Assembly (NCBI RefSeq): GCF_002288825.1
Contig: NZ_NSLI01000004.1
Span: 48,501-112,500 of the forward strand
DNA: 64,000 nt
Reading direction: 5' to 3'
Source: Sphingomonas lenta
Lineage (GTDB): Bacteria > Pseudomonadota > Alphaproteobacteria > Sphingomonadales > Sphingomonadaceae
Of the stretch, positions 17,799 through 26,232 are shown piece after piece. Within the stretch, counting starts at the first letter, position 1, and each line of letters opens with the position of its first letter. The notes beneath the pieces were generated by a model. That model did not search any database. It was not told where the DNA came from and was given only the letters and a program-made list of their open reading frames with translations. Made by a program: the position numbers and the translations under genes.

Positions 17799-18679
17799 CG
17801 GCTCCACCGCGCCCAGATCGCCGTCGGCAGCACGAGCCCGCGCGCCTCTTCCGTCACGCCCAGCTCGCCCGCCTCGACCGTGCCGGGCAGGTCGGCGAAG
17901 ACCTGGCGCAGCATTTCGCCGATCGCGAGCGCGGACATGCGCACCGCGTAGACCGTGAGGAACAGGAAACGCGATCGCTCGTCGAGCAGCCGGCGGCAGT
18001 CCGCGACGAGCGCGGGCAGGTGCTCCTCCAACCGCCACACCTCGCCTTCGGGACCGCGGCCGTATTTGGGCGGGTCGAGGAATATGCCGTCGTAGCGCCG
18101 GTTGCGGCGCACCTCGCGCGCGGTGAACTTGGCCGCGTCCTCGACGATCCAGCGGATGGGGCGATCGGCGAGGCCGGAGAGCTTGGCGTTGGCGCGGGCG
18201 GCCTCGACCGATTTCTTGCTCGCGTCAACATGGACCATGCGTGCGCGGGCGGCGGCGAGCGCGAGCGTGCCGACGCCGGTATAGCCGAACAGGTTCATGA
18301 CCTCCGGTTCGGCGACGCCCTCCAGCCGCTCGCGCATCCAGCTCCACACCGGGGCCATGTCGGGGAAGAAGCCGAGGTGGCGGAAGGGCGTGGTCTGCGC
18401 GGTGAAGCGGACCTCGCGCCAGGACAGCGGCCAACCGGCACGGGGCACCGGCTCGGCGAAGCGCCCCTCCTCGAACACCCAGCGCCCGCCGCCTTCTTCG
18501 TCGGAGCCGGGGACGAACTCGCCCGCGGCGCGCCAATCGGCTTGCGCAGGGGTCCAGAGCGCCTGCGGCTCGGGACGGATGAAACGGTAGGGGCCGTAAC
18601 GTTCGAGCTTGCGGCCGTTCCCTGAGTCCACCAGGCCGTAATCGGCCCAGGGCTCGCCGGCCATGGTCAGCAGCTTCAT
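17795..18679 (-). CDS. SAM-dependent methyltransferase (RlmI/RlmK-like)
   Basis: 294 aa class I methyltransferase. SAM-binding motif NLFGYTGVGTLALAAA, acidic loop VHVDASKKSVEAARANAKL, and the catalytic-type FLDPPKYGRG. The DPPKYG form and lack of a PUA domain match the class I rRNA (cytosine-C5)-like methyltransferases annotated in alphaproteobacteria; the actual target base is unknown. Start ATG at 18679 overlaps the thrC stop (ATGA), making it the last gene of the cta-thrC run. Confidence 0.87.
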   Translation of the reverse strand: MKLLTMAGEPWADYGLVDSGNGRKLERYGPYRFIRPEPQALWTPAQADWRAAGEFVPGSDEEGGGRWVFEEGRFAEPVPRAGWPLSWREVRFTAQTTPFRHLGFFPDMAPVWSWMRERLEGVAEPEVMNLFGYTGVGTLALAAARARMVHVDASKKSVEAARANAKLSGLADRPIRWIVEDAAKFTAREVRRNRRYDGIFLDPPKYGRGPEGEVWRLEEHLPALVADCRRLLDERSRFLFLTVYAVRMSALAIGEMLRQVFADLPGTVEAGELGVTEEARGLVLPTAIWARWSR

Positions 18680-20067
18680 CGGGCGGTCGCGCGCTCGGCG
18701 ATGTAGGCGGTGACCGCCTCGAAGGTGGCCGGCAGCGTCGCGTAGCGTTCCTCGCGCTGGAACAGGTCGCCCAAGCGATGCGGGAGCGTCGGCCGCGTAC
18801 CCGTCGCGCGCTCCACGGCGTCGCGGAACTTGGCGGGATGGGCGGTGGCGAGCGTCACCACGGGCGCGTCCACCTTCGCGGTGAGCGCGGCGGCGAGCGC
18901 GACGCCGGTGTGCGGGTCGACCACCTCGCCCCCGCGCTCGTTCGCCCAGCGCATCGCGGAGCTCATGTCGTCGCCGTCGACGCGGCAACTCGTGAACAGC
19001 TCGGCCGCGCCTTCGAGCTGCCGGGGCGTGAGGCGCATCGCGTGGCTCGCCTCGAAACCGCGCATCTGCTCGGCCGAGGCGCGGCCGTTCGCGCCGCCCA
19101 GCTCGAACAGCAGGCGTTCGAAGTTGGAGGAGACCTGGATGTCCATCGACGGCGTCGGCGTCTGAACCACGGCGCCGCGGGAATAGTCGCCCGCGGACAG
19201 TGCGCGGTGAAGGATGTCGTTGACGTTGGTCGCTACGATCAGCTTGGCGACCGGCAGGCCCATGCGCGCGGCGACCCAGCCGGCGAAGACGTTGCCGAAA
19301 TTGCCCGTCGGCACCGCGAAGGCCACGCCCCGCTCGGGCGCGCCTAGCCGGACGGCGGCGTGGAAATAATAGACCACCTGCGCCATCAGTCGGGCCCAGT
19401 TGATCGAGTTCACCGCCGATAGCGCGAAGCGGCCGCTGAACGCCGGATCGTTGAACATGGCTTTGACCAGCGCTTGCGCGTCGTCGAAATCGCCCTCGAT
19501 TGCGATGTTGTGAATGTTGGGGGCGAGCACGGTCGTCATCTGCCGCCGCTGCACCTCCGACACGCGGCCGGCGGGGTGGAGCATGAACACGTCCACGCCG
19601 TCGCGACCCGCCAGCGCGTCGATCGCCGCCGAGCCGGTGTCGCCGCTGGTCGCGCCGATCACGGTGAGGTGCCCGCGCCGGTCCTTCAGGAAACGCTCGA
19701 ACAGCAGGCCGACGAGCTGCAGCGCCACGTCCTTGAACGCCAGCGTAGGGCCGTGGAACAGCTCGAGCAGCCACTGGTCGTGGTCGAGCTGGACGAGCGG
19801 CGTCACGGCCGCGTGCGCGAAGCGGCCGTATGCGCGCGCGCACAGGTCGCGGAGCTCGTCCCTGCCGAGCGCGTCGCCGACGAACGGCGTCATGACGGCG
19901 ACGGCGGTGTCGACGTAGCTCAACCCCTGCAGCGCCGTGATCTCGTCGCGCGAGAAGCGGGACCACGCCGCCGGCACGTAGAGCCCGCCGTCGGAGGCGA
20001 GGCCGGCCAGCGTCACCTGCTCGAAATCGAGCGCGGGCGCATCCCCGCGGGTGCTGACGTAGCGCAT
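18676..20067 (-). CDS. thrC: Threonine synthase
   Basis: 463 aa PLP enzyme converting O-phosphohomoserine to threonine. PLP-lysine region HGPTLAFKDVALQ, phosphate-binding GATSGDTGSAAI, and VPTGNFGNVFAGW. Start at ATG 20067 (MRYVSTRGDAPAL), the conserved N-terminus of the family, overlapping the SURF1 stop as TGATG. Linkage of thrC to the cytochrome oxidase genes is common in Sphingomonadales and implies co-transcription. Confidence 0.96.
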   Translation of the reverse strand: MRYVSTRGDAPALDFEQVTLAGLASDGGLYVPAAWSRFSRDEITALQGLSYVDTAVAVMTPFVGDALGRDELRDLCARAYGRFAHAAVTPLVQLDHDQWLLELFHGPTLAFKDVALQLVGLLFERFLKDRRGHLTVIGATSGDTGSAAIDALAGRDGVDVFMLHPAGRVSEVQRRQMTTVLAPNIHNIAIEGDFDDAQALVKAMFNDPAFSGRFALSAVNSINWARLMAQVVYYFHAAVRLGAPERGVAFAVPTGNFGNVFAGWVAARMGLPVAKLIVATNVNDILHRALSAGDYSRGAVVQTPTPSMDIQVSSNFERLLFELGGANGRASAEQMRGFEASHAMRLTPRQLEGAAELFTSCRVDGDDMSSAMRWANERGGEVVDPHTGVALAAALTAKVDAPVVTLATAHPAKFRDAVERATGTRPTLPHRLGDLFQREERYATLPATFEAVTAYIAERATAR

Positions 20068-20687
20068 CAGCGGACCCGCCGCCTGAGCGCGAGGACGTAG
20101 ATCACCATCGCCGCCGTCGCGAAGAAGAACCACTGAAGCGCGTAGGAGAGATGCGGGTTGGGCACGCTGGACGGATCGGGCCGGGCGTTGGACGCGAGCC
20201 CGGCGAGCGGGCGGTCGCTCACCAGCATGAGGCGCTCGGGATCGCGGTCGAACAGCGAGCCGAGCGCGGATCGGTTGCTGGGCGCATAAGCGATGTGGCC
20301 CGACACTTCACCGCCCGGCCATCGCACGCGCGCGTTCGGATCGCGCGTGGTGCCGAGCTGGACGAGCATGCCCGGCCCTTCCGCCCCGCCCGTGCGGCAC
20401 TCGGCGAGGATGCGGAAGCCGAACCGGCCCGCGCCTTCGGTGCGGAAGGCGGTCGGCTCCAGACAGAAGCCGGTCGCGCGGCGGAAGAGCAGGCCTTCGT
20501 CGGGCAGGCGCGGAAAGGCGACCGGCAGTTTGGCGGGATTGGCGGAAAGCTGCGCGATATAGGCGAGCTTTTCCGGCCGGCGGTCGAGCAGCTGCCACAG
20601 GCCGAGCCCGACCATGGTCGCGACCGCGAGCGCCACGACGACGGTGGGGACAAGCGGCCAGCGCTTTACCGGCCGCTCCCCCGGCAT
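20067..20687 (-). CDS. SURF1 family cytochrome oxidase assembly protein
   Basis: 206 aa inner-membrane protein with one helix near each end and a periplasmic domain, the SURF1/Shy1 topology. It assists heme a insertion into subunit I of aa3 oxidase. Motifs: GLGLWQLLDRRPEK, the VSGHIAYAP segment, and C-terminal LSYALQWFFFATAAMVIY. ATG 20687 overlaps the ctaE stop (TGATG), and its end overlaps thrC. Confidence 0.93.
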   Translation of the reverse strand: MPGERPVKRWPLVPTVVVALAVATMVGLGLWQLLDRRPEKLAYIAQLSANPAKLPVAFPRLPDEGLLFRRATGFCLEPTAFRTEGAGRFGFRILAECRTGGAEGPGMLVQLGTTRDPNARVRWPGGEVSGHIAYAPSNRSALGSLFDRDPERLMLVSDRPLAGLASNARPDPSSVPNPHLSYALQWFFFATAAMVIYVLALRRRVR

Positions 20688-21595
20688 CACCCGTGGACCG
20701 GTGCGCCCCAGTTCCCCCACACGTACACGGTGACGAAGAGGAACAACCACACCACGTCGACGAAATGCCAGTACCAGGCCGCCGCCTCGAAACCGAAATG
20801 CTGGCGGGGCGTGAAGTCGCCCTTGTAGCCGCGGATGAGGCAGACGATCAGGAAGATGGTGCCGACGAGCACGTGGAAGCCGTGGAAGCCCGTCGCCATG
20901 AAGAACGCCGCGCCGTAGTTCAGGCCTTTGAAGGGGAAGGGCGCGTGCGCGTACTCGTACGCCTGGATGCCGGTGAACAGCACGCCCAGCGCGACCGTGA
21001 CCCACAGGCCCTTGAGGAAGCCGTCGCGCTCGCCGACGCCGAGCAGGCCCCAGAGCCCGCGCTTGGCGCCGCCGCGCTGGTCGTGGATCAGCGCGTGGTG
21101 CGCCCAGGTGACGGTGGTGCCCGAGCAGAGCAGGATCAGCGTGTTGAGAAGCGGCAGCTCAAAGGCGTTGATGACCTCCAGGCCCTGGGGCGGCCACTGC
21201 GCCGCGATGGCGGCAGCGCCCTCGGCCGCGCGTTCGACCTGGCCGTCGACGTAGCTCATCGCGGTCGGGAAGAGCGAATAGTCGAACCAGGCCCAGAACC
21301 AGCCGACGAAGAACATCACCTCCGAGGCGATGAACAGGATCATGCCGTAACGGAAATGGAGTTGGACCACGGGCGTGTGGTCGCCGCGCCGCGCTTCGCG
21401 CACCACGTCGGCCCACCAGGCGTACATGGTGAACAGCACGCCGGCCAGGCCGATCAGGAACACCCAACCGCCGCCGCGCGCCTCGTGCATGTACATGACG
21501 CCGCCCGCGGCCATGATGAACGCGGCGATCGAGCCGATCAGCGGCCAGGGGCTGGGTTCGAGGATGTGGTAGGGGTGGTTCTTGGCGCCGGCCAT
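20687..21595 (-). CDS. ctaE: Cytochrome c oxidase subunit III
   Basis: 302 aa, seven helices. Structural subunit III of the aa3 heme-copper oxidase. Seen: NHPYHILEPSPWPL at the N-terminus, EVMFFVGWFWAWF with the conserved Glu, STGWTWAHHAL-type segment (TTVTWAHHALIHDQ), GFHGFHVLVGTIFL, and AAWYWHFVDVVWLFLF at the end. Start ATG 21595. The family A repeat separates it from ctaG upstream. Confidence 0.97.
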   Translation of the reverse strand: MAGAKNHPYHILEPSPWPLIGSIAAFIMAAGGVMYMHEARGGGWVFLIGLAGVLFTMYAWWADVVREARRGDHTPVVQLHFRYGMILFIASEVMFFVGWFWAWFDYSLFPTAMSYVDGQVERAAEGAAAIAAQWPPQGLEVINAFELPLLNTLILLCSGTTVTWAHHALIHDQRGGAKRGLWGLLGVGERDGFLKGLWVTVALGVLFTGIQAYEYAHAPFPFKGLNYGAAFFMATGFHGFHVLVGTIFLIVCLIRGYKGDFTPRQHFGFEAAAWYWHFVDVVWLFLFVTVYVWGNWGAPVHG

Positions 21596-21690
21596 GGCGG
21601 ATGCTGCCCTTTGCTGCGGTTTGCCGACGCCCTTAGGACGTGCGGGCGGGCCGGGCAATAAGGTGTGTGCCCGGCTTCGAGACTTCCTGC

Positions 21691-21821
21691 GTCACCCCGG
21701 ACTCGCTCCGGGGTCCATCGTTGAACGCGCATCCTCGTCGGGGAAACGCACCGCCGGTCGTCCTACGCTCGCAAACGGTTCGCCCGGACGGCGATGGACC
21801 CCGGAACGGGTCCGGGATGAC
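21691..21821. repeat. Long palindromic repeat, family A copy 2
   Basis: Arms CACCCCGGACTCGCTCCGGG and CCCGGAACGGGTCCGGGATG around a 70-base centre. It lies inside the ctaG-ctaE intergenic gap, so the transcript of the oxidase genes carries a long hairpin between two co-oriented cistrons. Confidence 0.9.
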
Positions 21822-21834
21822 GGGGAGGGAGTGG

Positions 21835-22401
21835 TCAGCCCGCCTTGCCCGCGGCCTCGACCGGGTAGAAGGTGTAGGAGAGCGTAATATTCTCGATGTC
21901 GCGCGCGTCGGGGTCGTTCAGGATCTTCGGGTCGACGAAGAAGATGACGGGCATGCGCATCGACTCGCCGGGCTTGAGCGTCTGCTCGGTGAAGCAGAAG
22001 CACTGGATCTTGGTGAAGTATTTGCCCGCCGCCTCGGGCGTCACGTTGAAGGTGGCGGTGCCAGTGACGGGCTGCGACGCGCGATTGGCGGCCTGGAAGA
22101 ACACCATGTCGCGCGCGCCCACCGCGACCGTCTCCGAGCGCGTCTCCGGGCGGAAGCTCCAGGGGAGGCGGGCGGAGATGTTGGCGTCGAACTTGACGGT
22201 GATCCGCCGGTCCCCGACCGCGCCCGGCGCGGACTCGGCGCGCTGCGGGGTCCCTGCGAAGCCGGTCACCTGGCAGAACAGGCGGTAGAGCGGCACGCTG
22301 GCGAAGGCGAGCGCGGTCATGAACAGCACGATGCCGACCGCGAACAGCGCAGTGCGCTTGGTGCGGGCGTCGGGGGAGTGGCGGGGTGCGGCGGAGGCCA
22401 T
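21835..22401 (-). CDS. ctaG: Cytochrome c oxidase assembly protein CtaG/Cox11
   Basis: 188 aa, one N-terminal membrane helix and a periplasmic copper-binding domain. Delivers copper to CuB of subunit I. The copper motif CFCFTEQTL is intact, preceded by YFTKIQ; PLYRLFCQVTGF follows the helix. Usual length. Sits 16 bases downstream of the small membrane protein gene in the same transcript. Confidence 0.97.
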   Translation of the reverse strand: MASAAPRHSPDARTKRTALFAVGIVLFMTALAFASVPLYRLFCQVTGFAGTPQRAESAPGAVGDRRITVKFDANISARLPWSFRPETRSETVAVGARDMVFFQAANRASQPVTGTATFNVTPEAAGKYFTKIQCFCFTEQTLKPGESMRMPVIFFVDPKILNDPDARDIENITLSYTFYPVEAAGKAG

Positions 22402-22417
22402 CAGTTCATCCCTCTCG

Positions 22418-22606
22418 TCATCGCGCCGGAGCCGCTGGCGTCGTGCCGCGGCCGGAGGCGGACGGCGCGTTCTCGGGCAGGCCCTGCTGGATGCGGGTGA
22501 GCGTGATGAAGAACACGAGCACCGCGAGCGCGCCCAACAGCAGCGCGAGCACCATGGCGCGGCCCTTCTGACGCTTGCGGATCAGGTCTTCGTCGTCGTG
22601 CCTCAT
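22418..22606 (-). CDS. Small membrane protein of the oxidase cluster (CoxF-like position)
   Basis: 62 aa: a charged cytoplasmic start ([16 protein letters not shown]), a single membrane helix ([20 protein letters not shown]), then a short Pro/Ala-rich tail. A protein of this shape sits between ctaB and ctaG in many alphaproteobacteria and is presumed to help oxidase assembly; the exact function is not established. ATG overlaps the ctaB stop (ATGA). Confidence 0.85.
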   Translation of the reverse strand: MRHDDEDLIRKRQKGRAMVLALLLGALAVLVFFITLTRIQQGLPENAPSASGRGTTPAAPAR

Positions 22607-23505
22607 GCGTACCACCGGTCGGCGACGAGCGCGCCGAAGATCAGGAAGAGATAAAGGATGCTGTACTTGAACAGCCGCTTCTCCGGCCGCATCGCGTCGC
22701 CCGCCGGGTCGGTCGTACGCGTCGCGACGACGTAGGCCATCCCCCCGAAGATCGCGGTCGTGGCGAGTGCTGTGACGCCGTAGATCGCGCCGGTCAGCCC
22801 CAGCGGCCAGGGCGCGACCGCGGCGGCGGCCATGGGCAGCGTATAGAGCCCGATCTGTCGGCGCGTCGTGCGCTCGCCGGCGACGACGGGAAGCATGGGC
22901 ACGCCCGCGTTGGCGTAGTCGGTCTTCACGAACAGCGCGAGCGCCCAGAAGTGCGGCGGCGTCCAGAGGAAAACGAGCGCGAAGAGCAGCACGGGCAGCA
23001 GCGCCACCTCGCCCGTCGCCGCCGCCCAGCCGATCAGCGGCGGGAACGCGCCCGCCGCACCGCCGATGACGATGTTCTGCGGCGTGCGGCGCTTGAGCCA
23101 GACGGTATAGACGAGGACGTAGAAGAGGATGGACGCCGCTAGGATCGCGGCCGCCGCCATGTTCACCGCGAAGAGCATGAAGATGACGGAGAAGGCTCCG
23201 AGTCCGACGCCGAAATGGAGCGCGGACTGGCGCTCCATACGGCCGGCGGGGAGCGGACGCTGCGCGGTGCGGCGCATGGCGGCGTCGAGGTCCGCCTCGT
23301 ACCACTGGTTGAGCGCGCCCGCGGCACCCGCGCCGAGCGCGATGCACAGGATGGCGGCGAAGCCGATCACCGGGTGGACGGGCACGGGCGCCGCCAGCAT
23401 ACCGCACAGGCCGGTGAACACGACCAGCGTCATCACGCGCGGCTTGGTGAGCGCGAGGAAGTCGCGCCAGTCGGCCGGCGGCAGGAGGGGCTGGGCGGGG
23501 GTCAT
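22603..23505 (-). CDS. ctaB: Protoheme IX farnesyltransferase (heme O synthase)
   Basis: 300 aa UbiA-family membrane enzyme that farnesylates heme b to heme o, the precursor of heme a. The prenyl-diphosphate-binding motif is [15 protein letters not shown] followed by RPLPAGR; the second conserved loop is [18 protein letters not shown] 23505 overlaps the TGA of the leader-element ORF upstream. Unlike the usual arrangement, ctaD is not next to it but 3.4 kb away. Confidence 0.97.
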   Translation of the reverse strand: MTPAQPLLPPADWRDFLALTKPRVMTLVVFTGLCGMLAAPVPVHPVIGFAAILCIALGAGAAGALNQWYEADLDAAMRRTAQRPLPAGRMERQSALHFGVGLGAFSVIFMLFAVNMAAAAILAASILFYVLVYTVWLKRRTPQNIVIGGAAGAFPPLIGWAAATGEVALLPVLLFALVFLWTPPHFWALALFVKTDYANAGVPMLPVVAGERTTRRQIGLYTLPMAAAAVAPWPLGLTGAIYGVTALATTAIFGGMAYVVATRTTDPAGDAMRPEKRLFKYSILYLFLIFGALVADRWYA

Positions 23506-23687
23506 GACGAGCCGGCCATATAGGCTCCGACTCCGCGCACGAAAAGCCGCGAGGCCGTTCCGAGTCGCGCCATACCGGCCTTTCCAAAGTTCAGGAACTT
23601 CGCGCTACGTCCCGAAAGGAGTCGGAGGGGTCGAGCTCGAAACGCGGCGGGACGGGGACGGTGCGGCGTAGCGCGCGCGATCGACAT
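23502..23687 (-). CDS. Possible coupled leader peptide upstream of ctaB, 61 aa
   Basis: Opened by the ATG of leader element copy 3; its TGA overlaps the ctaB ATG (ATGA). The product is Arg/Ala-rich (start [16 protein letters not shown], end [12 protein letters not shown]) with no domain. It shows the same architecture as before the dipeptidase and nitronate monooxygenase genes. The frame has no codon-usage evidence either way; translation is an inference. Confidence 0.35.
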   Translation of the reverse strand: MSIARATPHRPRPAAFRARPLRLLSGRSAKFLNFGKAGMARLGTASRLFVRGVGAYMAGSS

Positions 23688-23723
23688 GGCGGCATCGTGG
23701 CACGGCTCGTCCCTGTAGGACAG
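23688..23723 (-). promoter_or_regulatory. Leader element copy 3, facing ctaB
   Basis: On the minus strand: CTGTCCTACA, then a 7-base spacer, GCCGTGCCA, then TGCCGCC and ATG. The distance from TCCTACA to the ATG is 26 bases, identical to copy 1. It occupies the 324-base gap between ctaB and the Mn catalase gene. No FNR-type or EcfG-type site was seen in the rest of that gap. Confidence 0.5.
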
Positions 23724-23829
23724 CATCGCGCGACGCGACGGCGCCTCAATACACCTGCGCAATAAACCAAAGGCGCGGGGCTTCGTTCGCTGAGCGTCCT
23801 CCGATGACGTCCGGCAGAAGGAAGCTAAC

Positions 23830-24720
23830 ATGTATTATCACGACAGCCGACTCCAGTTCCCGGTCAAGGTGACGGAGCGCGATCCCGCCTTCGCCCGCTC
23901 GCTGCAGCAGGCGATCGGCGGCGTGGAGGGCGAGATCCGCGTGGCGATGCAGTATTTCTTCCAGGCCTGGGGCAGCCGCGCGCCTACCAACAAGTATCGC
24001 GACATGCTGCTCCACACCGCGACGGAGGAGATCGGCCATATCGAGATGCTGGCGACGGCGGTGGCGATGAACCTCGACAAGGCGCCGACCCACCTCCAGG
24101 AAGAGGGCGCGGCGGACAAGCTGGTCGGCGCGGTCATGGGCGGCGAGCGCCCGCGCCAGGCGATCGAGGGCATGATCCACAAGCAGATGCTGTCGGCCGG
24201 GCTCGCGGCGATGCCCGTCGACTCGGACGGCGTGCCGTTCGACATGAGCCACATCTACGCCAGCGGGAACACGGCCGCCGACATGACCGCCAACGTCGCC
24301 GCCGAGTCGACGGGACGCGTGCTGGCGGTGCGCCTCTACAACCAGGCGCACGACCAGGGCATGAAGGACATGCTCGCTTTCCTGATCGGCCGCGACACGA
24401 TGCACCAGAACCAGTGGCTGGCGGTGATCGAGGAGCTGGGCGGCATGGGGGGCGCGTTCCCCATTCCGAACAGCTTCCCGCAATCGATGGAGAACCAGGA
24501 GCACAACTACCGCTTCTTCGTCACCTCGACGGACGGCACTTACCCGGAGGGGCGCTGGTCGCAGGGCCAGTCGATCGACGGCAAGGGCGAGTTCACGCCC
24601 CATCGCGTCGAGCCGATGGGGACGGAGCCGGTGCTGGGCCCGGCGCGGCCGGACTCCGGCGCGCAGAGCGAGCAGATGGAAGGCGCGAGCATGAAGCCGG
24701 CGATCCCGCTGGAGGCGTGA
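23830..24720 (+). CDS. Manganese catalase
   Basis: 296 aa non-heme di-manganese catalase (2 H2O2 to O2 and water). Ferritin-like four-helix core with metal ligands in the first Glu region (VEGEIRVAMQYFFQ), TEEIGHIEM (E-x-x-H) and the later NVAAESTGRVLAVRLY. The N-terminus MYYHDSRLQFPV is typical. AAGGAAG precedes the ATG. Orientation opposes the oxidase genes on either side, and it is the outer edge of the block that splits the cta locus. Peroxide defence beside a terminal oxidase is sensible. Confidence 0.95.
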   Translation: MYYHDSRLQFPVKVTERDPAFARSLQQAIGGVEGEIRVAMQYFFQAWGSRAPTNKYRDMLLHTATEEIGHIEMLATAVAMNLDKAPTHLQEEGAADKLVGAVMGGERPRQAIEGMIHKQMLSAGLAAMPVDSDGVPFDMSHIYASGNTAADMTANVAAESTGRVLAVRLYNQAHDQGMKDMLAFLIGRDTMHQNQWLAVIEELGGMGGAFPIPNSFPQSMENQEHNYRFFVTSTDGTYPEGRWSQGQSIDGKGEFTPHRVEPMGTEPVLGPARPDSGAQSEQMEGASMKPAIPLEA

Positions 24721-24736
24721 GGCGAGCAGCGTAGCT

Positions 24737-24860
24737 GCGAGCCGGTGCCGCCGAGCGAAGCAAGGCGGCACACGCCGAAACGGCCGGCGGGTCGCGCGAG
24801 CGACCCCGTCCGGCCGGGGTCCCCACGAAGTGCTACTTCGTGGGGTGCCCCGATGACGCG
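24737..24860. repeat. Hairpin-rich repeat, family B copy 1
   Basis: Contains CCGAGCGAAGC, then GGCCGGCGGGTCG...CGACCCCGTCCGG, and a perfect 11-bp hairpin CCCCACGAAGT-GCT-ACTTCGTGGGG (24821-24845). A related block (CCGAGCGAAGC, GGCCGGCGGGTCGG, CCCGTCCG) is at 42688-42752 after lysC. It lies between the convergent Mn catalase and histidine kinase genes, a likely two-way transcription end. Confidence 0.7.
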
Positions 24861-24899
24861 GGGCTCGCCCCCGCGTCGGCCTTGCCGCGCCGTCCCTCC

Positions 24900-26024
24900 T
24901 CAGCTCCGCCGCAACTCGACCAGCGGCGCGCTCAACGTCGCCGAGAAGCCCTCATCGCCGTAGCGCAGCGCCGCGCCGCCCGTGCCGGTCAGCCCCGCGC
25001 GGAGCAGCTTCGAGCCGAAGCCCAGGCGTTCGGGCGCGCGCGCCGGCGGGCCGCCCGCCTCGCGCCAGTCGAGGACCAGGCGCTTGCGCTCGACGCGCCA
25101 CGACAGCGTCACGCGCCCGTCCGGGGTCGACAGCGCGCCGTACTTGACCGCGTTGGTGGCCAGCTCATGGAGCACCAGAGACGCGGACAGCGTGGCGCGC
25201 GAGCCCAGATCGACGTGGGCACCGTCGGCCGCGATACGCAGGCGGCCGAAGGGCTTGAGCACCTGGTCGACGACCTCGGCGAGCGTCGCCTTCTCCCAGT
25301 CGCGCCGCAACAGCACCTCGTGCGCGGCGCCGAGCGCCTGCAGGCGCGCCTCGAACGCGTCCAAGGGCGCACGGTCGAGCGCGCGCAAGGTCTGCAACGC
25401 GATCGCCTGGACGATGGCCAGCGTGTTCTTGAGCCGGTGGCCGAGCTCCTGGTTGACGAGCCGCAGCTGGTCGGGCCCGATGCCGGCGGGCGGCACCGCG
25501 ACGGCCGCGTCGCGGTCGCGCAGCTCGCGGCGCAGCTCCAACGTGGTCTCCACCTGCCGCGCCAGGCGGACCAGGCCGTCGGCTTGGGGGTCGGTCAGAC
25601 CGCCCGGCCTCGGCTCCGGGTCGAGGACGCACAGCGCGCCCAGGCACTCGCCCGAGCGCGCGTGGATCGGCGCGCCGGCGTAGAAGCGGAGATGGGGAGC
25701 GCCGACGACGAGCGGGTTCGCCGCGGTCCGGCGGTCGAGCGACAGGTCGTCGATGACGAGCAGGTCGGGCGAGTGCAGCGCGTGGCGGCAGACCGAGCTC
25801 TCCAGATCGGTCTGCGGCGGGCCGAAGCCGACCCGCGCCTTGAACCATTGCCGGTCACGGTCAACGAAGCTGATCAGCGAGGCCTGCGTGCCGCAGAGCT
25901 GGCGCGCCACGACCGTGACGTCGTCGAACGCCTCCTCGGGTCCCGAGTCGAGGATGCCGTACGACGCGAGCGCGCGGAGCCGCTCCGGCTCGGTCGCAAT
26001 CGGTCGCGCGTCGGTCATCGTCAT
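24900..26024 (-). CDS. GAF-HWE sensor histidine kinase
   Basis: 374 aa from ATG 26024 (a second ATG at 26018 has the better-spaced GGGGA). An N-terminal GAF domain (about residues 15-160; RALASYGILDSGPEEAFDDV, LGALCVLDPEPR) is followed by an HWE-family kinase core: H box NQELGHRLKNTLAIVQAIAL, N box LVLHELATNAVKYGALS, the family WRE in LDWREAGG, and a G box GFGSKLL. No membrane helix, so a cytosolic sensor. HWE kinases of alphaproteobacteria often act on PhyR-type general stress regulators; its partner is not in the window. Preceded by a perfect FNR/FixK-type box. Confidence 0.92.
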   Translation of the reverse strand: MTMTDARPIATEPERLRALASYGILDSGPEEAFDDVTVVARQLCGTQASLISFVDRDRQWFKARVGFGPPQTDLESSVCRHALHSPDLLVIDDLSLDRRTAANPLVVGAPHLRFYAGAPIHARSGECLGALCVLDPEPRPGGLTDPQADGLVRLARQVETTLELRRELRDRDAAVAVPPAGIGPDQLRLVNQELGHRLKNTLAIVQAIALQTLRALDRAPLDAFEARLQALGAAHEVLLRRDWEKATLAEVVDQVLKPFGRLRIAADGAHVDLGSRATLSASLVLHELATNAVKYGALSTPDGRVTLSWRVERKRLVLDWREAGGPPARAPERLGFGSKLLRAGLTGTGGAALRYGDEGFSATLSAPLVELRRS

Positions 26025-26070
26025 TCCCCGCCCCCCGGCTGGATGTGGACGCGTACGCGTAGGAACAGTG

Positions 26071-26118
26071 CGCAACTTTATAGTACCGAGCAGACATTGT
26101 CGCGTTGATTTCGATCAA
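26071..26118 (-). promoter_or_regulatory. FNR/FixK box and predicted class II promoter of the histidine kinase
   Basis: TTGATTTCGATCAA at 26105-26118 is a perfect match to TTGAT-N4-ATCAA, the FNR/FnrL/FixK consensus. On the minus strand a -10-like TACTAT (26085-26080) lies so that a start near 26072 puts the box centre (26111.5) at about -40, the class II activator position. The kinase ATG follows about 50 bases later. Confidence 0.7.
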
Positions 26119-26124
26119 GCGTAG

Positions 26125-26150
26125 GCCGGGGCGAAGCAAAGCGCCCCGGC
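26125..26150. repeat. GC hairpin between ATPase copy 2 and the FNR box
   Basis: GCCGGGGCG (26125-26133) and CGCCCCGGC (26142-26150) form a perfect 9-bp stem with an 8-base loop. No T tract follows on either strand. It may separate the upstream ATPase transcript from the kinase promoter. Confidence 0.5.
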
Positions 26151-26232
26151 AGGTGGGATGGGGCATTCCGAATCCTAGTCGCAGCAGCCGACGCGGGGGC
26201 AAGTTCCGCCTTCCAGGTGAAACCGGCGCAGC

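Noticed and set aside
23583..23610. GGAACTTCGCGCTACGTC as an EcfG promoter for Mn catalase or ctaB
   Set aside because: No CGTT at 16-17 bases from GGAAC on either strand.
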